63,273 bases of DNA, taken from assembly GCA_015222805.1 (NCBI GenBank), contig JADFVZ010000001.1, positions 1 to 63,273 of the forward strand, read 5' to 3'. Source of the DNA: Pseudomonadota bacterium (GTDB lineage: Bacteria; Pseudomonadota; Gammaproteobacteria; Xanthomonadales; SZUA-36). The notes under the pieces were generated by a model. That model saw only the letters and a list, made by a program, of their open reading frames with translations. It did no database searches and had not been told where the DNA came from. The translations under genes were made by a program, and so were the position numbers. Shown here piece after piece: positions 34,498 to 47,070 of this stretch (the first letter of the stretch is position 1; the number at the start of each line of letters is the position of its first letter).

Positions 34498-34517
34498 ACT
34501 TGATCCCGTAGTTAATT

Positions 34518-35106
34518 TTACCGCCAGCTGGGGATGGTTTTTTCGTAGGCTGATATTTCTGCCATACTGCCAAGTGTCCAGTCGATGCTGTCGATTCCTT
34601 CCTGTAAACAGTGTTTGTGGAATTCATCGATCACGAATGAATAAATATTACCTCCCGCGGTAACCGTTTGTGCTTTGAGATCAACTTCGACGGACAAAGT
34701 ACCTTGATGGGTAAATTGAATCAATTCCTCAACTTCATCTTCAGTCAATACCACAGGCAGCAGGCCGATATTAATGCAGTTGCCAGAAAAAATATCCGCA
34801 AAACTGGGTGCAATAATGACTTTAAAACCAAATTCTTCGAGTGCCCAGGGTGCATGTTCCCGGCTGCTGCCACAACCAAAGTTTCTTCGCGTCAATAAAA
34901 CTGAGGCAGCCTTATATTCAGGTTTATTGAGGATGAAATCAGGGTTCTCCTGTGTTCCGTCATCATCCCGGTAGCGCCAGTCATGAAACAGGTGTTTGCC
35001 AAAACCTATACGTTCGGTACTCTTTAAGAATTGTTTGGGGATGATCTGGTCTGTATCGATATTGGCCTGGTCCAATGGTGCGATTATTCCGTGATGGGTA
35101 ATAAAT

Positions 35107-35114
<8 letters not shown>
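34518..35114 (-). CDS. leuD: 3-isopropylmalate dehydratase small subunit
   Basis: Small subunit of isopropylmalate isomerase, 198 residues, carrying the swivel domain with the [15 protein letters not shown] substrate loop. The ATG at 35114 (NKFITHHG) lies within the end of leuC (8-bp overlap); a start further upstream would only add leuC-derived residues. Last gene of the leuABCD operon. It converges with folK with 20 bp between stops and no clear terminator. Confidence 0.96.
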
Positions 35115-39186
<4,072 letters not shown>

Positions 39187-39213
39187 GGTATTTCTCGTGT
39201 GTTTCAGTTGTGG

Positions 39214-39246
39214 CAAAAAAAAACCCGCGTTCTAGACGCGGGTTTT
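39214..39246 (-). terminator. leu attenuator terminator hairpin
   Basis: On the minus strand AACCCGCG-TCTAGAA-CGCGGGTT is followed by a run of T, an intrinsic terminator 28 bp before leuA. The left arm ACCCGCG can pair instead with CGCGGGT at 39284-39290 near the end of the leader peptide ORF, which gives the antiterminator. Confidence 0.88.
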
Positions 39247-39266
39247 GTGTGAATTCGTTTTTTTAG

Positions 39267-39347
39267 TTAAACAAGACAACAAGACCCGCGCAATCTACTG
39301 TTAAGTAGAAGCTTAAGAAGCATGAGCTGGTTGATGTTGGTTGTCAT
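39267..39347 (-). CDS. leuL: leu operon leader peptide
   Basis: A 26-residue ORF (M-T-T-N-I-N-Q-L-M-L-L-K-L-L-L then a Cys-Cys tail ending L-V) with eight Leu codons, six of them in the window L-M-L-L-K-L-L-L. When leucyl-tRNA is scarce the ribosome should stall there. A small hairpin CTACT-TAAC-AGTAG (Leu codon region) and the CGCGGGT/ACCCGCG pairing compete with the terminator. The ribosome site is weak. This is the classical enteric-type leu attenuation, read from sequence alone. Confidence 0.88.
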   Translation of the reverse strand: MTTNINQLMLLKLLLNSRLRGSCCLV

Positions 39348-39391
39348 TTGTTTAATTATTGCCTGATGATGCCTGTTTATTTATGTGAATT

Positions 39392-39420
39392 AAGTTATTC
39401 GGTTTTTCCGGCTGTGTCAA
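39392..39420 (-). promoter_or_regulatory. Promoter of the leuLABCD operon
   Basis: Minus-strand TTGACA (39415-39420, perfect -35), a 17-bp spacer and TAACTT (39392-39397, 3 of 6) lie about 45 bp before the leader start. Confidence 0.7.
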
Positions 39421-39512
39421 GCATCTAAACGGCAATTGTTAACAGCAACAATTGGCAGCTGGTAATATTCAGGGGTACAATCGGTTAATTAACCACCAAA
39501 GAGAGAGTTATT

Positions 39513-39707
39513 ATGGCAACTTATGAATGTGCAAAATGCGGTATGAGCGTTAATGCGACTTGCGGACATTGCGATGCCCCTTTAGTCAATGATGCACTCA
39601 AACTGGACGATGGTAGCGAAGTGCAGATTTCCAAATGCCCCAACGGCCATGGAAAAATAAAATCACCTATGTGCTGTGGTGAAGATATGAGCTGTTCTAT
39701 CAGCTGA
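39513..39707 (+). CDS. Small Cys-rich zinc-ribbon-like protein
   Basis: A 64-residue protein with Cys/His pairs C6-x2-C9, C17-x2-C20, C42/H46 and C54-C55, with C61 near the end. This should bind one or two zinc (or iron-sulfur) sites. The ribosome site AGAGAGAG precedes the ATG. I do not recognise a named family. It lies back to back with the leu promoter and just before a DksA-type zinc-finger gene. Confidence 0.8.
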   Translation: MATYECAKCGMSVNATCGHCDAPLVNDALKLDDGSEVQISKCPNGHGKIKSPMCCGEDMSCSIS

Positions 39708-39754
39708 TAAAGCTTGTTCTAAGGCCTGCTTGAAAGGGCTTTCTGGAGATTTGA

Positions 39755-40021
39755 ATGGCTGGAGGCTTTGCTAAAGACGGTGCGGTCCAGGAGCAGATTG
39801 ATGCAACCATCGAGGATGCAATTAAGCGATCGCGCTCTCAATTACCGCGTGGTGACAGTCTATGTAACTGTGAGGAATGCGATGCAGATATCCCTGCTGC
39901 ACGCCGAGAAGCCGTGCCGGGTGTGCGCCTGTGTATAAACTGCCAGGCCGAAGAAGATAAAAAGCGTAAAGCCATCAGTGGTTACAATCGACGCGGCAGC
40001 AAGGACAGTCAGCTGCGATAG
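39755..40021 (+). CDS. DksA/TraR-type C4 zinc-finger protein
   Basis: An 88-residue YbiI-like member. The zinc finger is C39-x2-C42 ... C60-x2-C63 with the family phrase IPAARREAVPGVRLC. The long coiled coil of DksA with its acidic tip is missing; only a short N-terminal helix (about 11-28) is present. It may bind the RNA polymerase secondary channel weakly or not at all. It is 47 bp after the small zinc-ribbon gene in the same direction. Confidence 0.87.
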   Translation: MAGGFAKDGAVQEQIDATIEDAIKRSRSQLPRGDSLCNCEECDADIPAARREAVPGVRLCINCQAEEDKKRKAISGYNRRGSKDSQLR

Positions 40022-40074
40022 ATAAGTCCGTCAATCACCCCAGTCTCACGGCCCAGACTTATCCTGATTAAGCA

Positions 40075-40800
40075 CTAACGGTAGCTTGAATATATTCGAC
40101 TAACCCACCCAAGCCGGGGTGAAAACTCATCCATCAATTCACGTAAATCATCAGGAAGTTGCTGCGGCCAATCGAGGCCATATTGTTTTTCCATGGTCAG
40201 GGGAGCTAGCAGGGCGGCAGCACTAAGATCAGCCCGACTGAATTGCTCACCTGCGAGGAAGTTATTGCCCTTATAGTGCGCATCCAGTTTATCCACAGCA
40301 AGATTCAGTGCTTTGCGTGATTGCGCTGCTGATTCCGGGTTGATATTCATAAACTCGCGCATGACTTTTACCAGCTTCGGGTAGGCGAGGAATAAATATA
40401 ATGGGCCATACCATGGGCCGTCTTTCAGGAAGAACGGTTTCACAATTGCAGGGTGATCCAGCAGGATGTGATAAATACAGCGGCGCACATGCACACCCAC
40501 TTCTTTATCGAGGTATTTTTCCCACTCTAGTGCTTCCGACTTTAAAACTACTGAGCCTGAAGATAACTGGCTTTGTGGAAAGGTGAGGTCCAGGTAATCA
40601 ATAATATTTATAGATCCCTGGATGTATTTACCGCCATGCTGAAGAATGGGTACTGAAGAACGCAAACCCATTTTTTTTGTCTGTTTGATATGTAGACCGG
40701 GAATCAGGTTGACCGACTCGTACTCAATGTTTTTATAATCAAGTGCCCAACGGATTTTCTCGCAATAGTGGGAAATCGGAAACTGGTAAAGTTTTATCAT
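40075..40800 (-). CDS. Glutathione S-transferase family protein
   Basis: A 241-residue GST-like protein. The N-terminal thioredoxin fold (about 1-78) has QFPISHYCEKIRWALDY with Ser/Cys at the usual active-site place, cis-Pro in SSVPIL and the glutathione-contact pair SINI. The C-terminal helical domain ends with NFLAGEQFSRADLSAAALLAPL. Substrate unknown. It is 15 bp after the amidohydrolase stop on the same strand, so the two are likely cotranscribed. Confidence 0.87.
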   Translation of the reverse strand: MIKLYQFPISHYCEKIRWALDYKNIEYESVNLIPGLHIKQTKKMGLRSSVPILQHGGKYIQGSINIIDYLDLTFPQSQLSSGSVVLKSEALEWEKYLDKEVGVHVRRCIYHILLDHPAIVKPFFLKDGPWYGPLYLFLAYPKLVKVMREFMNINPESAAQSRKALNLAVDKLDAHYKGNNFLAGEQFSRADLSAAALLAPLTMEKQYGLDWPQQLPDDLRELMDEFSPRLGWVSRIYSSYR

Positions 40801-40815
40801 TTCTAATCGCTACAT

Positions 40816-41922
40816 TTAGGGTAAGTTAAATAACTTAGCACTGTTGGCAAACATCTCTGCCGGCACACCCAGCGCCTGTTTAAGGGCAACGTCCCGATCC
40901 CAGGGATTGTTGATACTGGAAATTTCATTCATTTGCTCAATGGTGAGATTAAGCGGAAAGTAATAGGGTGAGACCAGGATCATATTCACCAGCGGGTAAT
41001 CACTGGCATACAGCAAGCGGCCTTCCAGCTCGCGTTCTGTAATCGCCATATTCAAATACCCCAGTTTATTCAGTTGGGTCAGGCTGGAAATTTCGCTGTA
41101 GAGGTTCGGGTGTTTTGAAAACATGGGCAGGAGCCGTTCATAGTTACTGACATCTTCAGTTTCCCCGGTGGTGGCAATATGGGCTGCGATAACTGTTACC
41201 CCAAGCAGTAGCGGCAACTCAAGTCGTGTTGGGTCGCCATATTCATCGATAGCCGAGTCAAACGAACGCTCCTGCCCGGCGTGGCAGAGCAAAGGTAAAT
41301 CCAGTTCGACCATCTTTTTGTAAAAAGGAACGAGCAGCGGGTCAGATGGATCAATATGCTGGATGTTGGGAATCCATTTAATCAGTTTTGCACCCTGCCG
41401 TTTAACTTTTTCCAGCCGCTGCAAGGCATCTTTTCGATACGGGTTGATACTCGCACCAAAATACAGTTCAGGGTACTTTGCAGTTTCCAGGGCAACATAA
41501 TCATTGGGAAGATAAACCTGGGTTTTTTCTTTATCCAGTTCCCCGTCCTGGTTGATTACCCCGTCCATTGCCAGGACGATAGCGCCGCTTACTTTTGTTG
41601 ATGCCCTGATCGTTTCAGCCAGGCGCTGGACAATGATCTGATCGCCATGTTTTTCCAGTTCATCACGACTTACACCAAAGGCATCCAGGTAGATGTCGAA
41701 TTTATAACTGTCTTCCATTTCCTCTGAAACAAAGGCGCCACTGCCACCATAACCCAGGCCGGCGATATGTACATGAGTGTCGATGATGGATGTCAGGGGT
41801 AATGCAGTGGCTGGTTTTACCGGTCCCTCGAACAATGCGATACGCAATAGCAGGGTGCTAACGGCTAGAATTAGCAGGAGCATTAATGCGCGTTGACTAT
41901 ATTTGATTAGGGGCTTGATCAT
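40816..41922 (-). CDS. Membrane-anchored amidohydrolase
   Basis: A 368-residue amidohydrolase_2-type enzyme. An N-terminal membrane helix (about 12-31) anchors a barrel that faces the periplasm. Metal-binding residues are H50-x-H52 (IDTHVHI), a His in LLCHAGQE, and Asp in YASDYPLV. Hydrolase or decarboxylase activity is likely; the substrate is unknown. First gene of the pair with the GST. Confidence 0.83.
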   Translation of the reverse strand: MIKPLIKYSQRALMLLLILAVSTLLLRIALFEGPVKPATALPLTSIIDTHVHIAGLGYGGSGAFVSEEMEDSYKFDIYLDAFGVSRDELEKHGDQIIVQRLAETIRASTKVSGAIVLAMDGVINQDGELDKEKTQVYLPNDYVALETAKYPELYFGASINPYRKDALQRLEKVKRQGAKLIKWIPNIQHIDPSDPLLVPFYKKMVELDLPLLCHAGQERSFDSAIDEYGDPTRLELPLLLGVTVIAAHIATTGETEDVSNYERLLPMFSKHPNLYSEISSLTQLNKLGYLNMAITERELEGRLLYASDYPLVNMILVSPYYFPLNLTIEQMNEISSINNPWDRDVALKQALGVPAEMFANSAKLFNLP

Positions 41923-42063
41923 TGGCTTCTGCCTTTAAACTCATTGCTGTAGATAATAACCCAATAAAAACAGATGTATTTAAATTAGATAACCCTCTTT
42001 TACGGGGAGCTGGTATAGGAGTAATATATTTCCTCTCAAGTAAGGGAAGTACAGGGATCTGAT

Positions 42064-42480
42064 ATGTCCAAAAATAGCGTAGCCGGCAGCTGCTTTTGTA
42101 AAAAAGTCAGTTATGAATTAAGTGGGAATATGGGCGTGTTTCAATATTGTCATTGCACTCGCTGCCAGAAAGTAACCGGCAGTGCACATGCTGCCAATGT
42201 ATTTGTTGCGCCTGCTGATTTTCATTGGCTGGGTGGTGAAGAATATGTTGGCCGCTATGATCCGCCGGAAACAAAATACTTTGCGACTTCATTTTGTAAA
42301 AATTGTGGTTCTTCATTACCGTGGTTGTCCAAAAGTGGCAAGGTTGTCATCGTCCCGGCCGGTTCACTTGATGAAGATCCCGGAATCCGGCCAAGCCAGA
42401 ACATTTACTGCGGTTCAAGGTCAGCCTGGTATACCTCCGCAAGTTCATTGCCGGAAAATGCAGAAGGGCCGCCAAGATAA
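42064..42480 (+). CDS. GFA-family zinc protein
   Basis: A 138-residue protein of the glutathione-dependent formaldehyde-activating (GFA) fold. Zinc ligands are C10-x-C12, the C29-x-C31-x2-C34 cluster in YCHCTRCQK, and the later FCKNCGSSLPW. Family members bind zinc, and few have proven enzymatic activity. Followed after 41 bp by a membrane protein gene. Confidence 0.88.
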   Translation: MSKNSVAGSCFCKKVSYELSGNMGVFQYCHCTRCQKVTGSAHAANVFVAPADFHWLGGEEYVGRYDPPETKYFATSFCKNCGSSLPWLSKSGKVVIVPAGSLDEDPGIRPSQNIYCGSRSAWYTSASSLPENAEGPPR

Positions 42481-42521
42481 CGTGCTGACCCGGATTCTCA
42501 GGTTATAGGTGAGAGCAGCTA

Positions 42522-43730
42522 ATGCTTGAAAATGCCTTATTACTTAGCGTAGCTATTGTGGTTGTAGTCCTGCTATTTCAACCGCGAGTACGGCAGTCTC
42601 AAAGCTGGCGGGCAACCATTACACCCCTGGCCTCTATCATCGGCAGCGGTTTTCTGGTTGCCGGACCGCTACTGGCTCACGCTGTTAACAGCTGGGCCTT
42701 GCTCGCCATGTCGGGGATCGTACTGCTGGCCTATGCAATAGGCGAAGTTATTCGCTATAACATCCGCTATGCAGAGCCATTATTGAATAGTGATCAGGGA
42801 AGCAATGCGCTGTTGTTGGTGGAGCGCATTTCCGGCCTGGTGCTCAGCTTCGCCTATGTGATTTCGGTAGCATTTTATCTGCGCTTGCTGGCTTCTTTTG
42901 TGCTGCATGCCATGGAGGTGGAAAGCGAACTTGCAGCCAACCTGATTACCACTGCGATGCTGGTTTTGATTGCCCTGACAGGCTTATTACGCGGACTGGA
43001 TGGCCTCGAAGTTATGGAGGAAACCGCAGTCGACATCAAACTTGCAATTATTGCATCCCTGTTGCTTGGTCTCGCCTGGTTTGATCTTGCCTGGTTGACG
43101 GAGGTCGGTAATGAAATTGCATATCAACCGGTTAAGGACTGGATGCATTCCCTGCAATTGCTGGCAGGCATCCTGCTGATTATTCAGGGCTTTGAGACGT
43201 CCCGTTACCTTGGGGCGAAGTACACTGCCGAAATACGCATCAGCAGCATGCGTAACGCACAACTGCTGTCTGCGATGATCTATTTGCTGTTTATTGGTTT
43301 AGCGCTGCCGTTGCTGGGCGATTTTCATTCCGCGCGCGATGAAACCGCGATTATCACACTTTCTGCTGCGGTGGCGGTGGTGCTGCCGGCAATGCTGGTC
43401 GTTGCCGCCGTTATGAGTCAGTTTAGCGCGGCGGTTGCCGATACCGCCGGTGCCGGCGGGCTGATATCGGAGTTTAGCCGCGAGCGCCTAAGCCCCGGTT
43501 CTGGCTATGCCCTGGTGGCGGGATTAGCGATTATCCTGATCTGGTCAGCGAGCATTTTCGAAATCATTACGATTGCCTCACGGGCTTTCGCAGCTTATTA
43601 CCTGTTGCAGTGTGTAGTAGCGTTGATTGCATCCCGTGGCAGGGAGCACCTTCTTCAACGTGTCGGTTTCCTGATAATAAGCCTGATATTACTGCTGGTT
43701 GTGTTGTTTGCTATTCCCAATGGCGGTTAG
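42522..43730 (+). CDS. Polytopic membrane protein, APC-superfamily-like
   Basis: A 402-residue inner-membrane protein with about ten hydrophobic helices. Short Gly-rich stretches (IIGSGFLVAGPLL near residue 40) recall the unwound helix 1 of APC/LeuT-fold transporters. The charge pattern is weak and no specific substrate motif is seen. I do not recognise a family with confidence. Confidence 0.72.
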   Translation: MLENALLLSVAIVVVVLLFQPRVRQSQSWRATITPLASIIGSGFLVAGPLLAHAVNSWALLAMSGIVLLAYAIGEVIRYNIRYAEPLLNSDQGSNALLLVERISGLVLSFAYVISVAFYLRLLASFVLHAMEVESELAANLITTAMLVLIALTGLLRGLDGLEVMEETAVDIKLAIIASLLLGLAWFDLAWLTEVGNEIAYQPVKDWMHSLQLLAGILLIIQGFETSRYLGAKYTAEIRISSMRNAQLLSAMIYLLFIGLALPLLGDFHSARDETAIITLSAAVAVVLPAMLVVAAVMSQFSAAVADTAGAGGLISEFSRERLSPGSGYALVAGLAIILIWSASIFEIITIASRAFAAYYLLQCVVALIASRGREHLLQRVGFLIISLILLLVVLFAIPNGG

Positions 43731-43956
43731 GCTGAGCACCTGTTGCCCCGTCAGGCTGGAGTTGATTCCCGGTTTCAATATGTGGCTAGCAGTTGGAGAG
43801 TCATATATTCGGATGGTAGTATTAACAGCAATCCGGTATCAATGTTGTAATGCGAGTTGAAAGCCTGAATATCAAACTTTACTGGTTCAGCCAGATAATA
43901 GTGCCGATATAGGCTATATTAAAATAGAAAAGTTCAATCTTAAGAGAGGATCAATA

Positions 43957-45138
43957 ATGTTAGAAATAAAATCAACTAAACTTTTCCTTTGCCTGTCTGC
44001 AGCGTTGGCTGCCGGTACTGCAAATGCTGATGTAACGATGCAGCAACACATTGAGGTCCAGGCTGGCGGTGTTATGTCCATGCTTAATTCAAGGGTGAAT
44101 GTGACCACTTCAATTGCCGGCGATAAATCGCGTACAGAAACAGTCATGGAGGCAAAATCCGGAATGATGGGTCGGCTTATGAAGGCAGGAAACAATATCA
44201 ACATCACACGTTTAGATAAAGACCTTATCTGGACCTTGTCAGCGGAGAAAAAGCAGTATTCAGAAATGACCTTTGCACAAATGCGTGCGCAAATGGATAA
44301 GAGTATGCAACAACTTGAATCCATGCAGGGTGGCGGTGAAAGTGCATTGCCGGTGAGTGAAGAAAGCTGTCAGTGGTCTCCAATGGTTGTAAATACAGAC
44401 AAGACCGGCAAGAAAGAAAAGTTTGCCGGTGTAAAGGCTAGCCAATACATTATTAATGTCACCCGAACCTGTACCGACAAAACTACAAAGAAAGCCTGCA
44501 ATATTACCTGGACCCTGGAGAACTGGATGGCGAAAAGGATGCCGGGTGATGATGAAATGATAGCTTATACGAAGGCTATGGCCAAAAAAATGGGTATGGA
44601 AGAGTTAATGTCCCAGGGACAGGGTATGTTTGCTGGTTTAATGGCGATGTTTGGTAGTGGTTGGGGGGATGTATTTGAAGAAGCGTATGATCTCAAAGGT
44701 TATCCGGTTAAGTCTGTAATGTCGTTGGAAATGGGTGGTGAAAACTGCACAATGGCAGGTGGCCAAACCATAGCTATGGATGAAATGTGGGGAAATGCGG
44801 CAAATGCCGGTTTAAATGCTGCTGTTGGTACGGCAGCTGGGCATGCCGGTCAGGCTGTCGGTCAGGAAATTGCTGAACATATGGGTAACAGCGTCGGTGG
44901 TTCCATTGCCGGATCCGCACTCGGAGCCGCCAGCGGGGAGCTGATTGGCGGAATGTTCAATAAATTCAGAAAGAAGAAAAAACCGAAGCCGCAACCAGAA
45001 GTTTCAACGGAGAATGCCGCTAATGCTTCTGTGGCTGTTTTCATGATTGCGACTGAAGTGACCAACATTAGCGGTAGCTCAGTTCCGTCATCGGATTTTG
45101 AAGTCCCTGCAGGCTGGAAAAAAATCACTACTCGCTAG
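43957..45138 (+). CDS. Exported protein with glycine-zipper-like C-terminal region
   Basis: A 393-residue protein of unknown function. The signal peptide ends at TANA (about residue 24). The next 240 residues are rich in Met and charged residues and resemble DUF4412-like secreted proteins. Residues about 277-330 are a small-residue (Gly/Ala) stretch suited to close helix packing in membranes, followed by a basic KKKKPKPQP patch. Two Cys pairs may form disulfides. Its -10-like TATATT is in the gap upstream. Confidence 0.72.
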   Translation: MLEIKSTKLFLCLSAALAAGTANADVTMQQHIEVQAGGVMSMLNSRVNVTTSIAGDKSRTETVMEAKSGMMGRLMKAGNNINITRLDKDLIWTLSAEKKQYSEMTFAQMRAQMDKSMQQLESMQGGGESALPVSEESCQWSPMVVNTDKTGKKEKFAGVKASQYIINVTRTCTDKTTKKACNITWTLENWMAKRMPGDDEMIAYTKAMAKKMGMEELMSQGQGMFAGLMAMFGSGWGDVFEEAYDLKGYPVKSVMSLEMGGENCTMAGGQTIAMDEMWGNAANAGLNAAVGTAAGHAGQAVGQEIAEHMGNSVGGSIAGSALGAASGELIGGMFNKFRKKKKPKPQPEVSTENAANASVAVFMIATEVTNISGSSVPSSDFEVPAGWKKITTR

Positions 45139-45142
45139 TAAG

Positions 45143-45175
45143 ATAAAACCCCGCAGCCTGGGCCAGGCTGCGGGG
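45143..45175. terminator. Strong stem-loop after the glycine-zipper gene
   Basis: A perfect 12-bp stem CCCCGCAGCCTG / CAGGCTGCGGGG with a 3-base loop (45149-45175). The T-run lies on the left side (TTTTATC when read on the minus strand), so it is a textbook intrinsic terminator only in the minus direction. On the plus strand it may still stall or protect the transcript. Confidence 0.7.
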
Positions 45176-45681
45176 GCGTCACTACTGGCGGTTGCATTTT
45201 CAACTACACTATTTAAGTGTCCTCTTTATTTCCGGTCTGCTGGTACAGAGATAAACAGCCGAAATTGTTTTATCAGGTCCTGCTCGATCGTGGGGATCTG
45301 CACTGAAATAACTTCAAAAAAATTCCGGTTGGCCGGAATGTATCAGTTCTAATGCGTTTTTATCCATTAATAAATGTCCAGTACGATCAAAACTGCCAGT
45401 ACAAGGATAAATAATTTTAGTTAGTGTTCCGACAATACTGGTCATAGCCAGAGAATCTTCTCTGCGCTCAGGGAGTACATTACAGTCAATTGGGAGAGCT
45501 GGCCGGGGGCAACCACTAACTTCAGCATAAATGACCGTAGTTACGGCTTACCAGTTCGCTGTATAAATGTAATCGTTTTTGAAATACTTTGAAACAATTT
45601 TTACCTGTATTTACAGCACCATACTCGCCCGCACCTATATACTATGCAACCGGGCGATAAACTTGAGTAACTTGAGCTGAA
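45176..45681. other. Long intergenic region before the RND operon
   Basis: About 500 bp with no credible gene. I see short palindromes: TTCCGG-TTGG-CCGGAA near 45322, AGAGAA-TC-TTCTCT (45450-45463) and CCGTA-GT-TACGG (45535-45546), plus a direct repeat AACTTGAG just before the RND start. Any could be regulator sites or small RNA stems. None is proven. Confidence 0.4.
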
Positions 45682-47070
45682 ATGAAAAAAATTTTAAAAA
45701 AATTTACTATCCTGCCGATTATCCTGGTATCAGCAATTATGATAGTGGTGATTTTGGTAAAAACAAAATCACCGGCTGAGCATGAGGAGAAGGGCTATCC
45801 TCAAAAAGCTGTAGAGGTAATCACTGCCAAAAAGATTCCGTTTCGTGCTAGTGCCATGGCCTTTGGGCATGTTGAACCAGCTGTCTTACTTAAAGCCAAA
45901 TCAGAAGTCAGTGGCAAAATAGTTTATATCCATCCAAACCTGGAAAAGGGGGCAAGCATAGACCAGGGCACGATAGTGCTGCGAATTGAGCCTACGACTT
46001 TCGAGATTTCATTGAATCAAAGCACAGCGGCGCTTGCAGGCAGCCAGTCAGCTTTAACCCAGCTACTGGTTGAAGAAAAGAGCACAAAATCAGCCCTGGT
46101 TATTGCCCAGAAAAAACTGGCTGTTCAGCAAAAAGAACTTGATCGTATGCAGCAGCTTATTGTCAAAGGTACCATTTCCCAAAGTGCCCTGGACAGAGAA
46201 GAGCAGGCAGTTTTATCCCAGCGCCAGCAAATCCAGGATATCCAGGGGAAATTATCAAGTTTCGACAGCCGAAGAGCGGCTATTAATGCACAGATTAAAC
46301 AATCTGAAAGTCTGGTTAACAAGAGTAAAGATACCCTGGGGCGTACAGAAGTCAGCATGCCCTTTGACGCCAGGATTGGCACCGTCCAGGTTGAAGAAGG
46401 TGAGTTTGTCCAGGCCGGCGGTACCCTGTTTGAAGCATTGGGTGTGCAGGCGGTAGAAATTAATGCCAGGCTCCCGTTGAATCAATTCCGTAACTTGATC
46501 AGCGGTTTGTTTGACCTGCATGACAACCCTTCAATAAGCCTTGCAAGTGCAAGTAGCCTGCAGGTAGCACTGGGGAAAATGCAACTGGAGGCTCGGGTTA
46601 GATTGGTTGGGAATTCCAGTGAACCAAGTATCTGGGAAGGAAAGTTAATCCGATTGAGTGAATCAGTAGATCCCATTCGCGATACGCTTGGCCTGGTGAT
46701 CGCGGTTAATGATCCCTACGAAGGAGTAATCCCCGGGGTACGCCCACCATTATTAAAGGGAATGTATACCTCGGTTGAATTATTTTCACCGGCCAGGCTA
46801 GCCCTTGTATTGCCACGAAAAGCTGTGCATCAGGGGCGGGTGTATGTAGCTGAAGCTGACGACACTCTATCCATTCGTACCCTGGACATTCTATTTACCC
46901 AGGGCAACCTGGTTGTTGTCGCAGATACGGAAAATGCCGGGATTAATGTGGGTGAACGGGTAATTATCAGTGATGTTATCCCGGTCATGGATGGTTTGCC
47001 GTTAAAAGTTATCCCTGCAGATGAATATGAGATCCAGTTGGCCAGGTTAGCAGTAGGCGCCAGGGAATGA
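45682..47070 (+). CDS. RND efflux membrane fusion (periplasmic adaptor) protein
   Basis: A 462-residue HlyD/MexA-type adaptor. An N-terminal membrane anchor (10-27) is followed by the lipoyl half (about 55-95), a long coiled-coil hairpin (about 110-215, rich in Lys/Gln/Leu), the second lipoyl half and the beta-barrel (MPFDARIGTVQVEEGEFVQAGGTLFE). It links the pump to an outer-membrane channel, which is not encoded next to it. Its stop overlaps the pump start by 4 bp. Confidence 0.92.
   Translation: MKKILKKFTILPIILVSAIMIVVILVKTKSPAEHEEKGYPQKAVEVITAKKIPFRASAMAFGHVEPAVLLKAKSEVSGKIVYIHPNLEKGASIDQGTIVLRIEPTTFEISLNQSTAALAGSQSALTQLLVEEKSTKSALVIAQKKLAVQQKELDRMQQLIVKGTISQSALDREEQAVLSQRQQIQDIQGKLSSFDSRRAAINAQIKQSESLVNKSKDTLGRTEVSMPFDARIGTVQVEEGEFVQAGGTLFEALGVQAVEINARLPLNQFRNLISGLFDLHDNPSISLASASSLQVALGKMQLEARVRLVGNSSEPSIWEGKLIRLSESVDPIRDTLGLVIAVNDPYEGVIPGVRPPLLKGMYTSVELFSPARLALVLPRKAVHQGRVYVAEADDTLSIRTLDILFTQGNLVVVADTENAGINVGERVIISDVIPVMDGLPLKVIPADEYEIQLARLAVGARE

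Noticed and set aside
45322-45338. Small RNA gene at the TTCCGG-TTGG-CCGGAA hairpin
   Set aside because: A short stem without T-run or promoter; kept only as a note for the intergenic region.
45608-45619. LexA box at CTGTATTTACAG
   Set aside because: The spacing between CTGT and ACAG is 4 instead of 8 bases.
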